NCBI GenBank assembly: GCA_964387775.1
Contig: CAYLZO010000214.1
Span: forward strand, 1 to 9,309
Length of the DNA stretch: 9,309 nt
Reading direction: 5' to 3'
DNA from: CAYLZO01 sp964387775
GTDB taxonomy: Bacteria; Chloroflexota; Anaerolineae; JAAYZQ01
Under the pieces are notes generated by a model. That model was not told the origin of the DNA and searched no databases. It saw nothing but the letters and a program-made list of their open reading frames with translations. The position numbers were made by a program, and so were the translations under genes. Below are positions 1-7,590 of the stretch, in pieces; within the stretch, counting starts at the first letter, position 1; each line of letters starts with the position of its first letter.

Positions 1-2
1 CT

Positions 3-22
3 AAGAGAACGGGTCTTCTCTT
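3..22. repeat. Inverted repeat touching the recombinase -35 box
   Basis: AAGAGAA (3-9) and TTCTCTT (16-22) are perfect 7-base inverted arms around a 6-base centre. The right arm overlaps the first two bases of the -35 box at 21-26. It could be an operator for a repressor acting on the recombinase promoter, or the end of a terminator for a gene left of the window. The window edge prevents a decision. Confidence 0.35.
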
Positions 23-49
23 GACTTGCACCTCAAGTTATGGTATACT
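21..49 (+). promoter_or_regulatory. Sigma-70-type promoter of the recombinase gene
   Basis: A -35 box TTGACT (21-26) and a -10 box TATACT (44-49) are separated by exactly 17 bases. TG at 41-42 lies one base before the -10 box, giving an extended -10 element. Transcription would start near 56, leaving a leader of about 80 bases before the ATG at 136. The match is close to consensus for a housekeeping sigma factor, so the gene is probably expressed at baseline. The boxes are seen directly; promoter activity is inferred. Confidence 0.75.
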
Positions 50-77
50 TCATGCCGTGAAACGGATTGAAACCACC

Positions 78-94
78 TTGCCAGCATCTGGCAA
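78..94 (+). other. Small hairpin in the recombinase mRNA leader
   Basis: TTGCCA (78-83) and TGGCAA (89-94) form a perfect 6-bp stem with a 5-base loop, within the predicted leader transcript and about 40 bases before the start codon. No U-tract follows, so it is not an intrinsic terminator. A role in mRNA stability or regulation is possible but unproven. Confidence 0.3.
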
Positions 95-124
95 AGGGAC
101 AAAAACTCGCAAGAGAATCTACAC

Positions 125-128
125 GGAG
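125..128 (+). promoter_or_regulatory. Ribosome binding site choosing the ATG at 136
   Basis: GGAG at 125-128 lies 7 bases before ATG 136. The longer in-frame alternative, TTG at 67, has no comparable site and would sit only about 11 bases after the predicted transcript start. The added 23 residues are basic and do not resemble the start of the family, so the ATG is preferred. Confidence 0.7.
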
Positions 129-135
129 TCGAAAA

Positions 136-1026
136 ATGACCGATACCGTGAAAGACTGGACCATTCATCTGGGAGAGCAAGGCAAGAGCGAGTCTACGAT
201 CAAAGCCTATCGTGTTGGGATTCAGCACTTCATCCGTTGGCTGGCAAACAGTGACAAGGAACCCTTCGATCCGACAGCCGTTATCACCCGCGACCTTCGC
301 GATTGGATCATGGAGCAGCAAACGGTTGAGGAAGCCAAACCGGCGACCATCAATCGACGGCTGGCGGCTGTCTCCCAGTTCTTCAAGTGGGCCGTCAAGA
401 AGGGGTACGTCCAAAGTGATCCTACGGAGGGCGTCAAGGGCCTGCGGCTCGAACGTCGTCATCCCAAAGCCCTGGAGCGGACTGAGCTGCGGAAACTCCT
501 TCGAGCTGTCCATCGAAGCGGCGATCTGCGCGACATAGCCATCCTGGAGTTGTTGGTCGGTACCGGTCTCCGTGCGTCGGAAGTTGTAGCTCTGTCTATC
601 GGCGATTTGGATTTCGATGCACGGCCAGCTGAGGTCATCGTGCGCCGGGGGAAAGGTGGAGTGCAACGCTCCGTGCCGCTCACGGCTGAGGTCCGCCGGG
701 CGTTGAACGACTATCTCGAACAGCATCCCCGCGATGCTGGTGAGCCTCTGTGGGTGGGGCAACGTGGATCGTTGAAGGACCCCGCATCTGTCTGGCGCAT
801 CGTCAAAAAGTACGCTTTTCTGGTGGAGTTGGAAGATAAGGTCAGCTCCCATGTTCTGAGGCACACTTTTGCGTCGCACTATTTAGGAGCCAATCCCAAC
901 GACCTGCGAGGTCTGGCGGCCCTACTGGGTCACTCCTCCTTGGACACGGTAATGATCTACACCGAGCCAAAGCCAGAAACACTCCTGGCCCGGATGGAGA
1001 AAGCCGAACGGAATTCAGGCCGTTGA
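136..1026 (+). CDS. Tyrosine recombinase, XerC/XerD-like integrase
   Basis: The 296-residue product has the size and two-domain plan of XerC/XerD. Residues about 3-90 form the N-terminal SAM-like DNA-binding domain (core-binding), and about 105-290 the catalytic domain. All expected active-site residues are present: R146 in TGLRASEV, K173 in RRGKGG, H239 and R242 in HVLRH, H266 in LLGHSS, and the nucleophile Y275 in MIYT. Such enzymes cut and rejoin DNA through a 3'-phosphotyrosine link, resolving chromosome dimers or moving mobile elements. The gene has its own promoter and is convergent with the surface-protein run, so no functional link is implied. No excisionase, partner recombinase or transposon gene is visible. 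It could be the housekeeping Xer, a phage or plasmid integrase, or a transposon recombinase; the catalytic family is certain, the biological role is not. I leave the symbol empty because XerC and XerD cannot be told apart here. Confidence 0.93.
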   Translation: MTDTVKDWTIHLGEQGKSESTIKAYRVGIQHFIRWLANSDKEPFDPTAVITRDLRDWIMEQQTVEEAKPATINRRLAAVSQFFKWAVKKGYVQSDPTEGVKGLRLERRHPKALERTELRKLLRAVHRSGDLRDIAILELLVGTGLRASEVVALSIGDLDFDARPAEVIVRRGKGGVQRSVPLTAEVRRALNDYLEQHPRDAGEPLWVGQRGSLKDPASVWRIVKKYAFLVELEDKVSSHVLRHTFASHYLGANPNDLRGLAALLGHSSLDTVMIYTEPKPETLLARMEKAERNSGR

Positions 1027-1087
1027 ATCCGTGCCTTTCTTCATGAACTTTGGGCCGGAAGAAGGCCATGACGGTTGAGGACCTTCG

Positions 1088-1117
1088 CTGCCTGAATCGT
1101 CGCTTCGACTCAGGCAG
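1088..1117. terminator. 30-bp dyad between convergent genes: terminator or recombination site
   Basis: CTGCCTGA (1088-1095) and TCAGGCAG (1110-1117) are perfect inverted arms. Extended to 11 bases (1088-1098 and 1107-1117) the arms match at 10 of 11 positions around an 8-base centre. An alternative fold adds a GTCG/CGAC inner stem with a CTT loop. It lies 61 bases after the recombinase stop and 8 bases beyond the end of the minus-strand run, a natural place for a shared bidirectional terminator. No T-tract flanks it on either side, which weakens the intrinsic-terminator reading. The 11-8-11 plan also resembles Xer-type core sites. Confidence 0.45.
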
Positions 1118-1125
1118 GTGGGGCA

Positions 1126-2103
1126 TCATCGGAAGACAAGCACAAAGGTCATGTCGGCGCGCTGTTCAGCAGAAGCCGGCCTGTCGTGCCACAGCCAAAT
1201 CACGGCCCGGGCTGGCAGGCGCTCGATTTGAATGCCACACAGCTCAGGCACCCGCGGGCTCATGTTATTGCAGCCGCCCGGAGAGCCGCAACTACTGCCA
1301 CGGTGGATGAACTGGGAGATGGCGATAGGCTCTTGCATTGCGTTGCTTGCCGAGAGGTTTTGCGAGTCCTTGGACGACCAATAGAGATAGCCAAGGCCCA
1401 GGTCGCGAGCGTTGTAGGCCACCAGGTCAAACGATGCGTCCGCGACGCCGAGCGAGTAGAGGGTCCAATCGTTCATCGCGACCAGGCAGGCTGAGACGTC
1501 GTACGTCGCTTCGGCGCGGGCTTTGTGCGGCCACCAACGCAGGCTAACAGACGGGCAGTGAAAGGGAAAATCGGAGTCAGCGAGGTCCTGAGTGGTGATC
1601 CGTGCCCTGTCCCAGGCCAGGGCACGTTGGCCACCCGACCAGATGCTCAGGCCGCTGAGCTCGGCCCCGACCAGGAGATAGGGGTTGAGAAGAAAACGCG
1701 ACTCTTCCGCCGGTCCATCGACGCTGTGTTCTCCCTTGCCATAGTAGAACTGCCCGGCGATGCCCCACCAGGGCAGACCGTCGGCCAGTTGAAAGACCTG
1801 GCGGGAAGGCGTGTACCTTCCGGCCAGCAGGGCCGGATAGCGGGCAATGGCTTCCTGCCGCAGGCGCAGGATCTCGGCCGATGCCAGGTTATCCAACTCC
1901 ATGGACGGCTGGAGGGCGATGTCTAGCGCGTCAACGCTAGCCTGCGGTCCGATGGCGAGCCGGTTACTGCCTGCTTGAGTCAGCCAGGCAACCAGGAGAG
2001 CGGCGCCACCCAGGACCAGGCTGCAGATCACGACCAGGCCGATGGCCAGCCACAGGCGCCCAGTACGTCGTTTATTCAGCGCGACTGACCGATCAGGTTC
2101 CAT
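1126..2103 (-). CDS. Membrane-anchored protein of unknown function
   Basis: I do not recognise this 325-residue protein. It begins with a short basic cytoplasmic segment (KRR at 11-13, then R16), followed by one hydrophobic helix at about 17-41. The charge pattern suggests an N-in signal anchor with the remaining roughly 280 residues outside the membrane. That ectodomain is rich in tryptophan and aromatic residues (WW at 112-113 and 190-191) and has five cysteines, C183, C206, C272, C278 and C289, the middle pair in an SCGSPGGC segment, so disulfides are plausible. There is no PLIL-type tail, unlike its secreted neighbours. The start at 2103 lies 12 bases after the stop of the previous gene and has only a weak GTGAG upstream, so translation may depend on coupling. 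It is the last gene of the run and ends just before the dyad at 1088-1117. Confidence 0.8.
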   Translation of the reverse strand: MEPDRSVALNKRRTGRLWLAIGLVVICSLVLGGAALLVAWLTQAGSNRLAIGPQASVDALDIALQPSMELDNLASAEILRLRQEAIARYPALLAGRYTPSRQVFQLADGLPWWGIAGQFYYGKGEHSVDGPAEESRFLLNPYLLVGAELSGLSIWSGGQRALAWDRARITTQDLADSDFPFHCPSVSLRWWPHKARAEATYDVSACLVAMNDWTLYSLGVADASFDLVAYNARDLGLGYLYWSSKDSQNLSASNAMQEPIAISQFIHRGSSCGSPGGCNNMSPRVPELCGIQIERLPARAVIWLWHDRPASAEQRADMTFVLVFR

Positions 2104-2115
2104 GGCGGCTCACGG

Positions 2116-2400
2116 TCATCTTTGGGCGCCGGCGTTTCGCACGATGAGCGGCTGGTACACTGTGGCCGCCCAGGGCGTGAGCGCCAGATCCACCGTGACT
2201 GTGACGTCTGCCTGCACGGTGACTTGCTGGAAGGCGCTTTGGTGGCCGAGTGCCGAGGCTGTGACGCTGTAGGTTCCGGGCGCGGCGGGCAGGTTGCAGT
2301 CGCCATCGAGCCCGGTCCACTGTTCCACGCTCAGCACCACGGGGGAACCAGCGACCACCATCACTGTGACGGCGAGGAGCCACGCGGGTCTGCGTTTCAT
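2116..2400 (-). CDS. Small secreted protein with half a carboxypeptidase-regulatory-like fold and PLIV tail
   Basis: The 94-residue product starts at ATG 2400, supported by AGGAGG (2410-2415) 9 bases upstream. Residues 1 to about 25 form a signal peptide with a basic start (MKRRP) and a hydrophobic core. The next part, including APGTYSVTASALGHQS, matches the C-terminal half of a carboxypeptidase-regulatory-like or PEGA-type beta-sandwich; the usual first half is missing. The protein ends with TVYQPLIVR plus six residues, the same kind of tail found on the two large secreted proteins encoded upstream. It follows the lipoprotein gene by 49 bases and precedes the membrane protein by 12, so it is probably co-transcribed. 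It may be an internally deleted remnant of a longer surface protein or a functional mini-protein carrying the tail. Expression is well supported by the ribosome site and signal peptide; function is unknown. Confidence 0.75.
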   Translation of the reverse strand: MKRRPAWLLAVTVMVVAGSPVVLSVEQWTGLDGDCNLPAAPGTYSVTASALGHQSAFQQVTVQADVTVTVDLALTPWAATVYQPLIVRNAGAQR

Positions 2401-2449
2401 GGGTTTCTACCTCCTGCCCTGTAAGCACGGGACGCTCGAAGATGAGCTG

Positions 2450-3559
2450 TCACCGTCCACGCAGCGGGCGCCAATCCAGGCAGCCCACTACGTCTAATTG
2501 CTTCCGGTTGGCCCCCTCCACATCGACGATCCACGTGCTCCAGGCTCCATCTTGCATGGAACTGACCGCGATCTGGGCGCCATCCGGCGACCACCAGAAC
2601 TGGGCGTCGGTGGCCGAGCTGGCCGTCAGGTTGCGCTGCCCCGACCCATCAGGAGTCATGATATACACTTCGTGGTTGCCATCCCGCATCGACACAAAAG
2701 CGATCCACTGCCCGGTCGGTGACCAGGCCGGATAATAATCCAGGGCGGGATCGGTCGTCAGTCGGGTCTGGTCCGAGCCATCGGCTTTCATGAGGTACAC
2801 ATCCGGGTTGCCGCCGCGGTCAGAGAAAAAAAGCAGTCGCACACCATCAGGCGACCACCCGGCCGGCACATCCACGGCAGGGTTGTCGGTCAGCCGGATG
2901 AGACCGGCGTCCCCTTTGCCCTGGAGAGATGCCTGGACATCGAGGAGGTAGATCTCTTGGTTGCCGTCGCGATCGGAGCCAAAGGCGAGTCGCTGCCCGT
3001 CCGGCGACCAGTAAGAGTTTGCATCCGCCGCTGGGTTGTGGGTCAGGTTGGTTAGGTCCGAGCCGTCCGACCTGACGGCATAGATGTCAGGCAGACCAGC
3101 CGGACAGGACACAAACGAGAACCACTGGCCGTCCGGGGACCAGGCCATCGTCGCGTCGGGAATCTCGCACCGCGTGAACTCGGCGGTGAGGCGGCGCTGG
3201 TTGGAGCCGTCACTGGCCATCAGGTAGATGCCGCTCCCATCTCGCTCTGAGACAAAGGCGATGGACCGGCCGTCAGGCGACCAGTATGGGCATTCGTCGC
3301 GCGCCGGATGGTTGGTAAGGTTGGCCAGCCCGCTGCCGCCGGCGTTGATCGTATAGATCTCGAAGTTGTTCGGGTCGTTTCGATTCTGCCGAAAGGCGAT
3401 CTGGGGGATGACTTCTGGCGCGGGCGCGATGATGGGCTGTGGTTCAGCCGCCGGGGTGGCTCCTGCTGCGGGTTCGGTCCCCGCAGTGCCCGTAGAGGCC
3501 GGGCCGCAACCGGCGAGAAGCAGTAGGATACAGGCGACTGGGAATGCGATTCTGACCAT
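2450..3559 (-). CDS. PD40/TolB-like beta-propeller lipoprotein
   Basis: The 369-residue product starts at ATG 3559, with GAGGAGG (3567-3573) 7 bases upstream. Residues 1-18 are a lipoprotein signal ending in the lipobox LAGC, with C18 as the lipidated residue. A low-complexity linker rich in A, P, T and G follows to about residue 50. The rest contains six WSP(D/T)G repeats of the PD40 type, each followed by a strand such as IAFVS and a loop naming a reported item (EIYTI, GIYLM, DIYAV, EIYLL, DVYLM, EVYIM). This predicts a six-bladed beta-propeller like the C-terminal part of TolB. The protein should sit on the outer face of the membrane. TolB itself works with Pal and TolA in diderm envelopes; none of these partners is seen, so only a generic binding or scaffold role is inferred. 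It lies 92 bases after the large repeat protein and 49 before the small secreted protein. Confidence 0.9.
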   Translation of the reverse strand: MVRIAFPVACILLLLAGCGPASTGTAGTEPAAGATPAAEPQPIIAPAPEVIPQIAFRQNRNDPNNFEIYTINAGGSGLANLTNHPARDECPYWSPDGRSIAFVSERDGSGIYLMASDGSNQRRLTAEFTRCEIPDATMAWSPDGQWFSFVSCPAGLPDIYAVRSDGSDLTNLTHNPAADANSYWSPDGQRLAFGSDRDGNQEIYLLDVQASLQGKGDAGLIRLTDNPAVDVPAGWSPDGVRLLFFSDRGGNPDVYLMKADGSDQTRLTTDPALDYYPAWSPTGQWIAFVSMRDGNHEVYIMTPDGSGQRNLTASSATDAQFWWSPDGAQIAVSSMQDGAWSTWIVDVEGANRKQLDVVGCLDWRPLRGR

Positions 3560-3651
3560 CAGGTTTCCTCCTCATTCAGTGGAACCAATAAAGGATTTCG
3601 AAATAGATGTGTACTCGGCGATACCATTGTATATTTGCTCCCAACGCCGCC
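3560..3651 (-). other. AT-rich spacer before the lipoprotein gene
   Basis: This 92-base spacer is visibly richer in A and T than the flanking genes. On the minus strand it holds the lipoprotein ribosome site, a TATACAAT stretch about 60 bases before it that could serve as a -10 box but has no good -35 partner, and a perfect 10-base palindrome ATTTCGAAAT at 3595-3604. A secondary promoter or operator here is possible. No convincing terminator is seen, so read-through from the upstream gene is likely. Confidence 0.3.
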
Positions 3652-6600
3652 TCATTGGCTCTTCAGGATCAAAGGCAAATATACCTTCACCGGCCGCGCC
3701 ACCGCCGCCGAGAACTCAGACGTGTTCCCCCCACCGTCAGTGGCCGTGGCGGTGAGGTAGGGGCCGGACAGCGGGCTGTCCTTGTCGAAGGTAAAGTGAC
3801 CCATGGCGTCGGCGATGGTTGTGCCCTCGTAGACCCGCCCCTCATCCTCATCGTCCGAAAACACCTCCACTGTGCAGCCAGGGCAGTCCACGCCGGAGAT
3901 GGTGGTCTGGGTAACGGCGAGGATGACGGGCGCGGGGAGCAAGCTGTTGCCTCCATCAGTCAGGAAAATCCCTGGCCCCCAATTGCCATAGATGGCGTTA
4001 CGGCGCAGGGTGTTGTGCCCCCCGTTGGTGATGTGAACGCCGGCTGTCTGGGCAAAGTTTTCTTCGCCATTGTAAGCGATGGTATTTCCCTGGATGAAGG
4101 TGTGCGCTGCGTACCCTTCCACGACAATCCCGGCCTGGTGGTTGCCCCACCGCCTTATGCCTGTGGCATCGGTGCCGATGGTGTTGCCCAGAAGCCAGTT
4201 GTGATCGGTGCCGGCTACCTCCATGTGTACACCGACATCGTTGTCGGCGATGAGATTGCGCTCCCCCGCTGTGGCGCCGCCAATGAACGTGCGCCGCGTG
4301 TTGACGTGCAGTGCGATGCCCGTACCATTGCCCAGCGGCTGTGCGCCGTCTGGCGTTACCCCGATCATGTTACCCAGGATCAGGTTGTCGGTGTATTCGA
4401 AACCGGCCAGGGCTATGCCCGGCCCTCGATTGCCACTGATGACGTTACCTTCCCCCACTTGTGTGCCGCCGATGCGGTTGAAGCCGCAGTGGTTGAGATG
4501 GATGCCGTGATTGTTCCCGAGTGCACCGGTCCCACTTGCGTCGGTGCCGATCCAGTTGCCGATGACGGCATTGTGCGTGCTTCCGGGATCGCTGATAGAA
4601 ACACCAGTCTCGACGTTCCCACTGATGACGTTGCGCTCAGCCGGCGTGGTGCCGCCGATGACGTTGTTGGAAGCCTGTACTTCCATGATGACACCCACAG
4701 AAAGGTTCCCCAGGCTGTATTGGCCGCTGATGTCGGTTCCGATGTAGTTGCCGGCCACCACGTTGAACTGCGCGCGCTCGCCCAGGATCTGGATGCCACG
4801 AAAGCTATTGGCGCTAATGATGTTGCCCTGTCCAGGTGACGGACCGCCGATGTAGTTACCCGCCCCCTGGACGGCAATCCCAACGCCGTTGGGCATCGCC
4901 GTCTGGCCACTCACATCGGTCCCGACCAGGTTCCCCAGGACGATGTTTCCGTCCCCCCAGAGTGAGATGGCCTCATTGTTGGCGCCGAATTGGTTGCCCT
5001 GGCCCGTAGGTGCCATTCCCAGCTTGCGGTCCCCACCGACCGTATTGTGCGAATGGTCTACACAAAGGGCGGTGTGGTTGAATCCCACAAACTGGAGGCC
5101 GCGCACGGTATTGTCGTCGGACGCCAGCAAAAGCCCACAGATGCTGTCCGTGAGAAGATGGCCGTCCAGGATCACACCCGCTTCGCTGGCGTCGAGGGTA
5201 ACGTGGCCCTGGGTGAGGTCCGGTAGCTGGGAGAGCAAGGTGATCGTCACCGGGGCTAGAGGATCGAAGACCTCAGGATCAAAGGTGATGCTGTCTTCGG
5301 CCAGTGCGCTGTCCAGACACCAGCGCAGGGTCCCGGAGCCGCTGTCAGCGGCGCTGTTCACAATGCAGTCAGCTTGTGGGGTGAGCGAGGTATCGAACAA
5401 GGCCGCCGCCGATGGGGTCGGCGCAATGGATCGATCCGCCGCCTGTTGCAGCGTGGGCGGAAAGGAGGAGTGGGCCAGCGGCTGGTTGCCGGCTCGCTCG
5501 AGTATGGCCAGGCGACCGCGGTTGTCGGCCATATATAGGTAACCGTCCACCGCCGCCTGTTGCAGCGTGGGCGGAAAGGAGGAGTGGGCCAGCGGCTGGT
5601 TGCCNNNNNNNNNNNNNNNNNNNNNNNNNNNNNNNNNNNNNNNNNNNNNNNNNNNNNNNNNNNNNNNNNNNNNNNNNNNNNNNNNNNNNNNNNNNNNNNN
5701 NNNNGGCTCGCTGGAGGATGACCAAGCCCCCGCGGCTGTCAGCGACGTACAGGTATCCATCGGCCGTAGCCGCGTGCCAGGCAAAACCACTGGTGTCATG
5801 GCTGTCCACTGGACTGGGGGCCGTTGGGTCCGAGATGTCCACCACCTGTATCCCGCCGCCGCCATCGCTCAGGATCGCCTCGTCGCCGAAGACTGACACG
5901 CTCACCGCGTAGCCGGGTGAGTCGTAACTGCCCAGCTCGACCGGCGCTGCCGGGTTGGAGACATTCACCGTACGAAGGCCATCAAAATCGGTAGCCAGGA
6001 AGGCGACCTGATCAATCACCGCGACGCCGGCGACCCCCAGCCAGGTGGCGGGCAGATAGGTACCCACCCAGTCAGGCTGGGTGGGGTCGGAGATATCTGC
6101 GATCGCCAGGCCGCCATAGGAGTTGGCCACGTAGGCCAGTTGCCCGTTCACCGCCACATCGGTCGCACACTCGTAGGTGGCCAATGACAGCAGGATGAAC
6201 CCAACCTCCTCGGGGGACGAAGGATCGGCTACATCAATGACTCGCAGGCCCCACTCGTCGGCCGCATACAGGTATTGGCCCTGCACAGCCACCCCACGAA
6301 AAACGCCATCGGTATCCACGGTGGACAGCCGGGCTGGATGGAGGGGATCAGAGATGTCCACGATGTGCAGGTCGTGGGGATCCATTCCGCTGAGATAGGT
6401 AGGCACGTAGGCAACCGTGCCGCTGATGACCACGCCGGTAGCATAGGTACTCGTCTCGTATGCGGCGACCTCGCGGGGTTGAACCGGATCGGATACATCG
6501 ATCACCCGCAGCCCGGAAAAGCCGGCAGCCACGTAGGCCCGCGAACCGCTCACTGCCGCGTACCTGGCCTCCACGAGGGAGCTGTAGCGGCTGGTCTCGC

Positions 6601-7588
6601 TCGGCGCCTCGAGAGCCGTCACGTCGATCAGGAATAGGCCGTCCGTCAAGTCGGCCAGGTAGGCTGTGCTCCCGGCGAGGGCGATCCGGCGCGCCAGTGC
6701 GCCCTCCGCCAGTGCCCCCTTTTCTTGCGGATGTGTGGGGTCGCTCACATCGACTACTCGCAGGCCACTCGCCCCAGCGGCCACGTAGGCCGTATTCCCT
6801 TCCACTGCGATGTCCAGTGCCCAGCCGGGCAGGGCGCACGTGCCCAACAGGCTGGGGAACTCAGGATCGGATATGTCGATGGTGTGCATCCCTGCCAAGG
6901 CATCGGCAACGTATGCCGTGGTGCCGGACACCGCCACCCCGTAGGCATACCCCGGCGTGTCGATTTGACCTGCTTCGACCGGCTCCGTTGAGTCGGAGGC
7001 GTCGACAACCAACAGGCCTGCCCCAGCAGCGGCCACGTAGGCAAGGTCGCCCGACACGGCCACCTCAAAGGCGTAGTTCATGTCGTAGACAGAGCCGGCT
7101 GGCGTGGGGCTTGCCGGGTTGGAGACGTCCACAACCCACAGGCCGTACGGCCCGTTGGCCAGGTAGACGGTGCTGCCGGCCACGGTCACCCCCTCGGCAT
7201 AGCCGGGCGAGTCCCAGGCGCCCAACTCGATGAGGTTGGCCGGATCCGAGATGTCGACCACCCGCAGGCCGGCCTCGCCTGCAGCGACGTAGGCCCGCGT
7301 GCCGCTGACGGCTATGTCCTCGACATAGTAAGGAAAGGGTGCAGTAGCTCCTACCTCTATCGGCGTGGTCGGATTTGTCACGTCCAGCACGACCAGCCGC
7401 AGGCCAACGCCGACGTAGGCGTTATGACCCTGCACGGCCACGGCCGTCGTCGGCCCGCCGATCTGGCCGACGACCTGCCAGCCGGTCGATTGGGCTGGCT
7501 CGGCCATGGATACGGCGGCCATCGCCGATAGTAGCAGGACTAAACACAGCCACACCATACCCGCACGTGCGGCGCGGCGTTGAACCAT
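3652..7588 (-). CDS. Large secreted LVIVD-propeller and beta-helix surface protein, split by an assembly gap
   Basis: I read one gene across the N gap. The part before the gap (7588 to 5705) is 628 codons: a signal peptide at 1-29 with a likely cut after SMA, then about 13 LVIVD repeats of the form LRVVDISDP, each with a YVAxG-like strand, predicting beta-propellers. The part after the gap (5604 to 3652) is 650 codons. It has a 38-residue repeat with GNQPLAHSSFPPTLQQAA, then a SADSGSGTLRW-type entry motif, five cycles of IGG...NVISGN / GNxIGTDxSGxxxLGN right-handed beta-helix repeats, a CPGC-containing Ig-like module ending in TATATDGGGNTSEFS, and the tail VYLPLILKSQ. Both sides of the gap fall on codon boundaries. 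ATG 7588 is chosen over GTG 7594 because the GTG lies inside the ribosome site. Such proteins are usually extracellular; the propeller and helix could bind glycans or partners. No catalytic residues can be assigned. Confidence 0.82.
5436..5490 (-). repeat. Exact 55-bp direct repeat, copy 1
   Basis: This segment is identical to 5550-5604 and lies 114 bases (38 codons) from it. It encodes the GNQPLAHSSFPPTLQQAA stretch in the large surface protein. The base before each copy differs (T at 5435, A at 5549). Confidence 0.95.
5491..5604 (-). repeat. 38-codon repeat unit ending at the gap
   Basis: The 114-base unit consists of a 59-base variable part (5491-5549, encoding VDGYLYMADNRGRLAILERA) and the exact 55-bp repeat copy 2 (5550-5604). 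The variable part is a diverged copy of 5705-5763 beyond the gap, which encodes ADGYLYVADSRGGLVILQRA. The unit is therefore a degenerate LVIVD repeat with a new linker. Its true copy number is unknown because the assembly breaks here. Confidence 0.85.
5605..5704. other. Assembly gap of exactly 100 N
   Basis: One hundred consecutive N separate two contigs, a conventional placeholder length. The gap lies directly at the end of an exact 55-bp repeat. Because 100 is not a multiple of three it throws the large surface-protein gene out of frame artificially. Reading-frame logic requires a true gap length divisible by three; zero joins the two sides into a seamless repeat. Confidence 0.95.
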
Positions 7589-7590
7589 GC

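Noticed and set aside
1..879. 292-residue minus-strand open frame opposite the recombinase
   Set aside because: It is antisense to a recombinase with a full catalytic set, shows no domain, and is a codon-bias shadow.
1085..1125. tRNA-like 3' end (TTCGACTC within a hairpin)
   Set aside because: No acceptor stem, D arm or anticodon arm can be placed upstream; the fold is a simple dyad.
1050..1310. 86-residue plus-strand frame after the recombinase
   Set aside because: It overlaps the dyad and the 3' end of the convergent membrane-protein gene, and lacks a ribosome site or recognisable domain.
2093..2428. 111-residue minus-strand frame overlapping the small secreted protein
   Set aside because: The alternative frame is arginine- and histidine-rich with no signal peptide, whereas the 2400 start has AGGAGG and a proper signal peptide.
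3607..4839. 410-residue plus-strand open frame
   Set aside because: It lies entirely opposite the beta-helix repeats, whose protein-level periodicity is clear. The long frame follows from biased codon use; it has no ribosome site or family match.
5369..5604. Continuation of the LVIVD frame beyond the N gap (PAAGPLLLSAHAATGGG-type sequence)
   Set aside because: It is an out-of-frame translation caused by the 100-N placeholder; the correct frame in this stretch encodes GNQPLAHSS repeats.
5436..5604. CRISPR array or mobile-element repeats
   Set aside because: There are only two exact copies, they are in frame inside a coding region, and the intervening sequence is itself a diverged coding repeat.
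5705..5865. N-terminal part of the beta-helix frame before the gap (MAAAGYRWW...)
   Set aside because: It is out of frame relative to the LVIVD repeats that clearly continue to 5705. It is no true N-terminus.
6460..7233. 257-residue arginine- and proline-rich plus-strand frame
   Set aside because: The composition is typical of an off-frame reading of GC-rich DNA opposite the LVIVD repeats.
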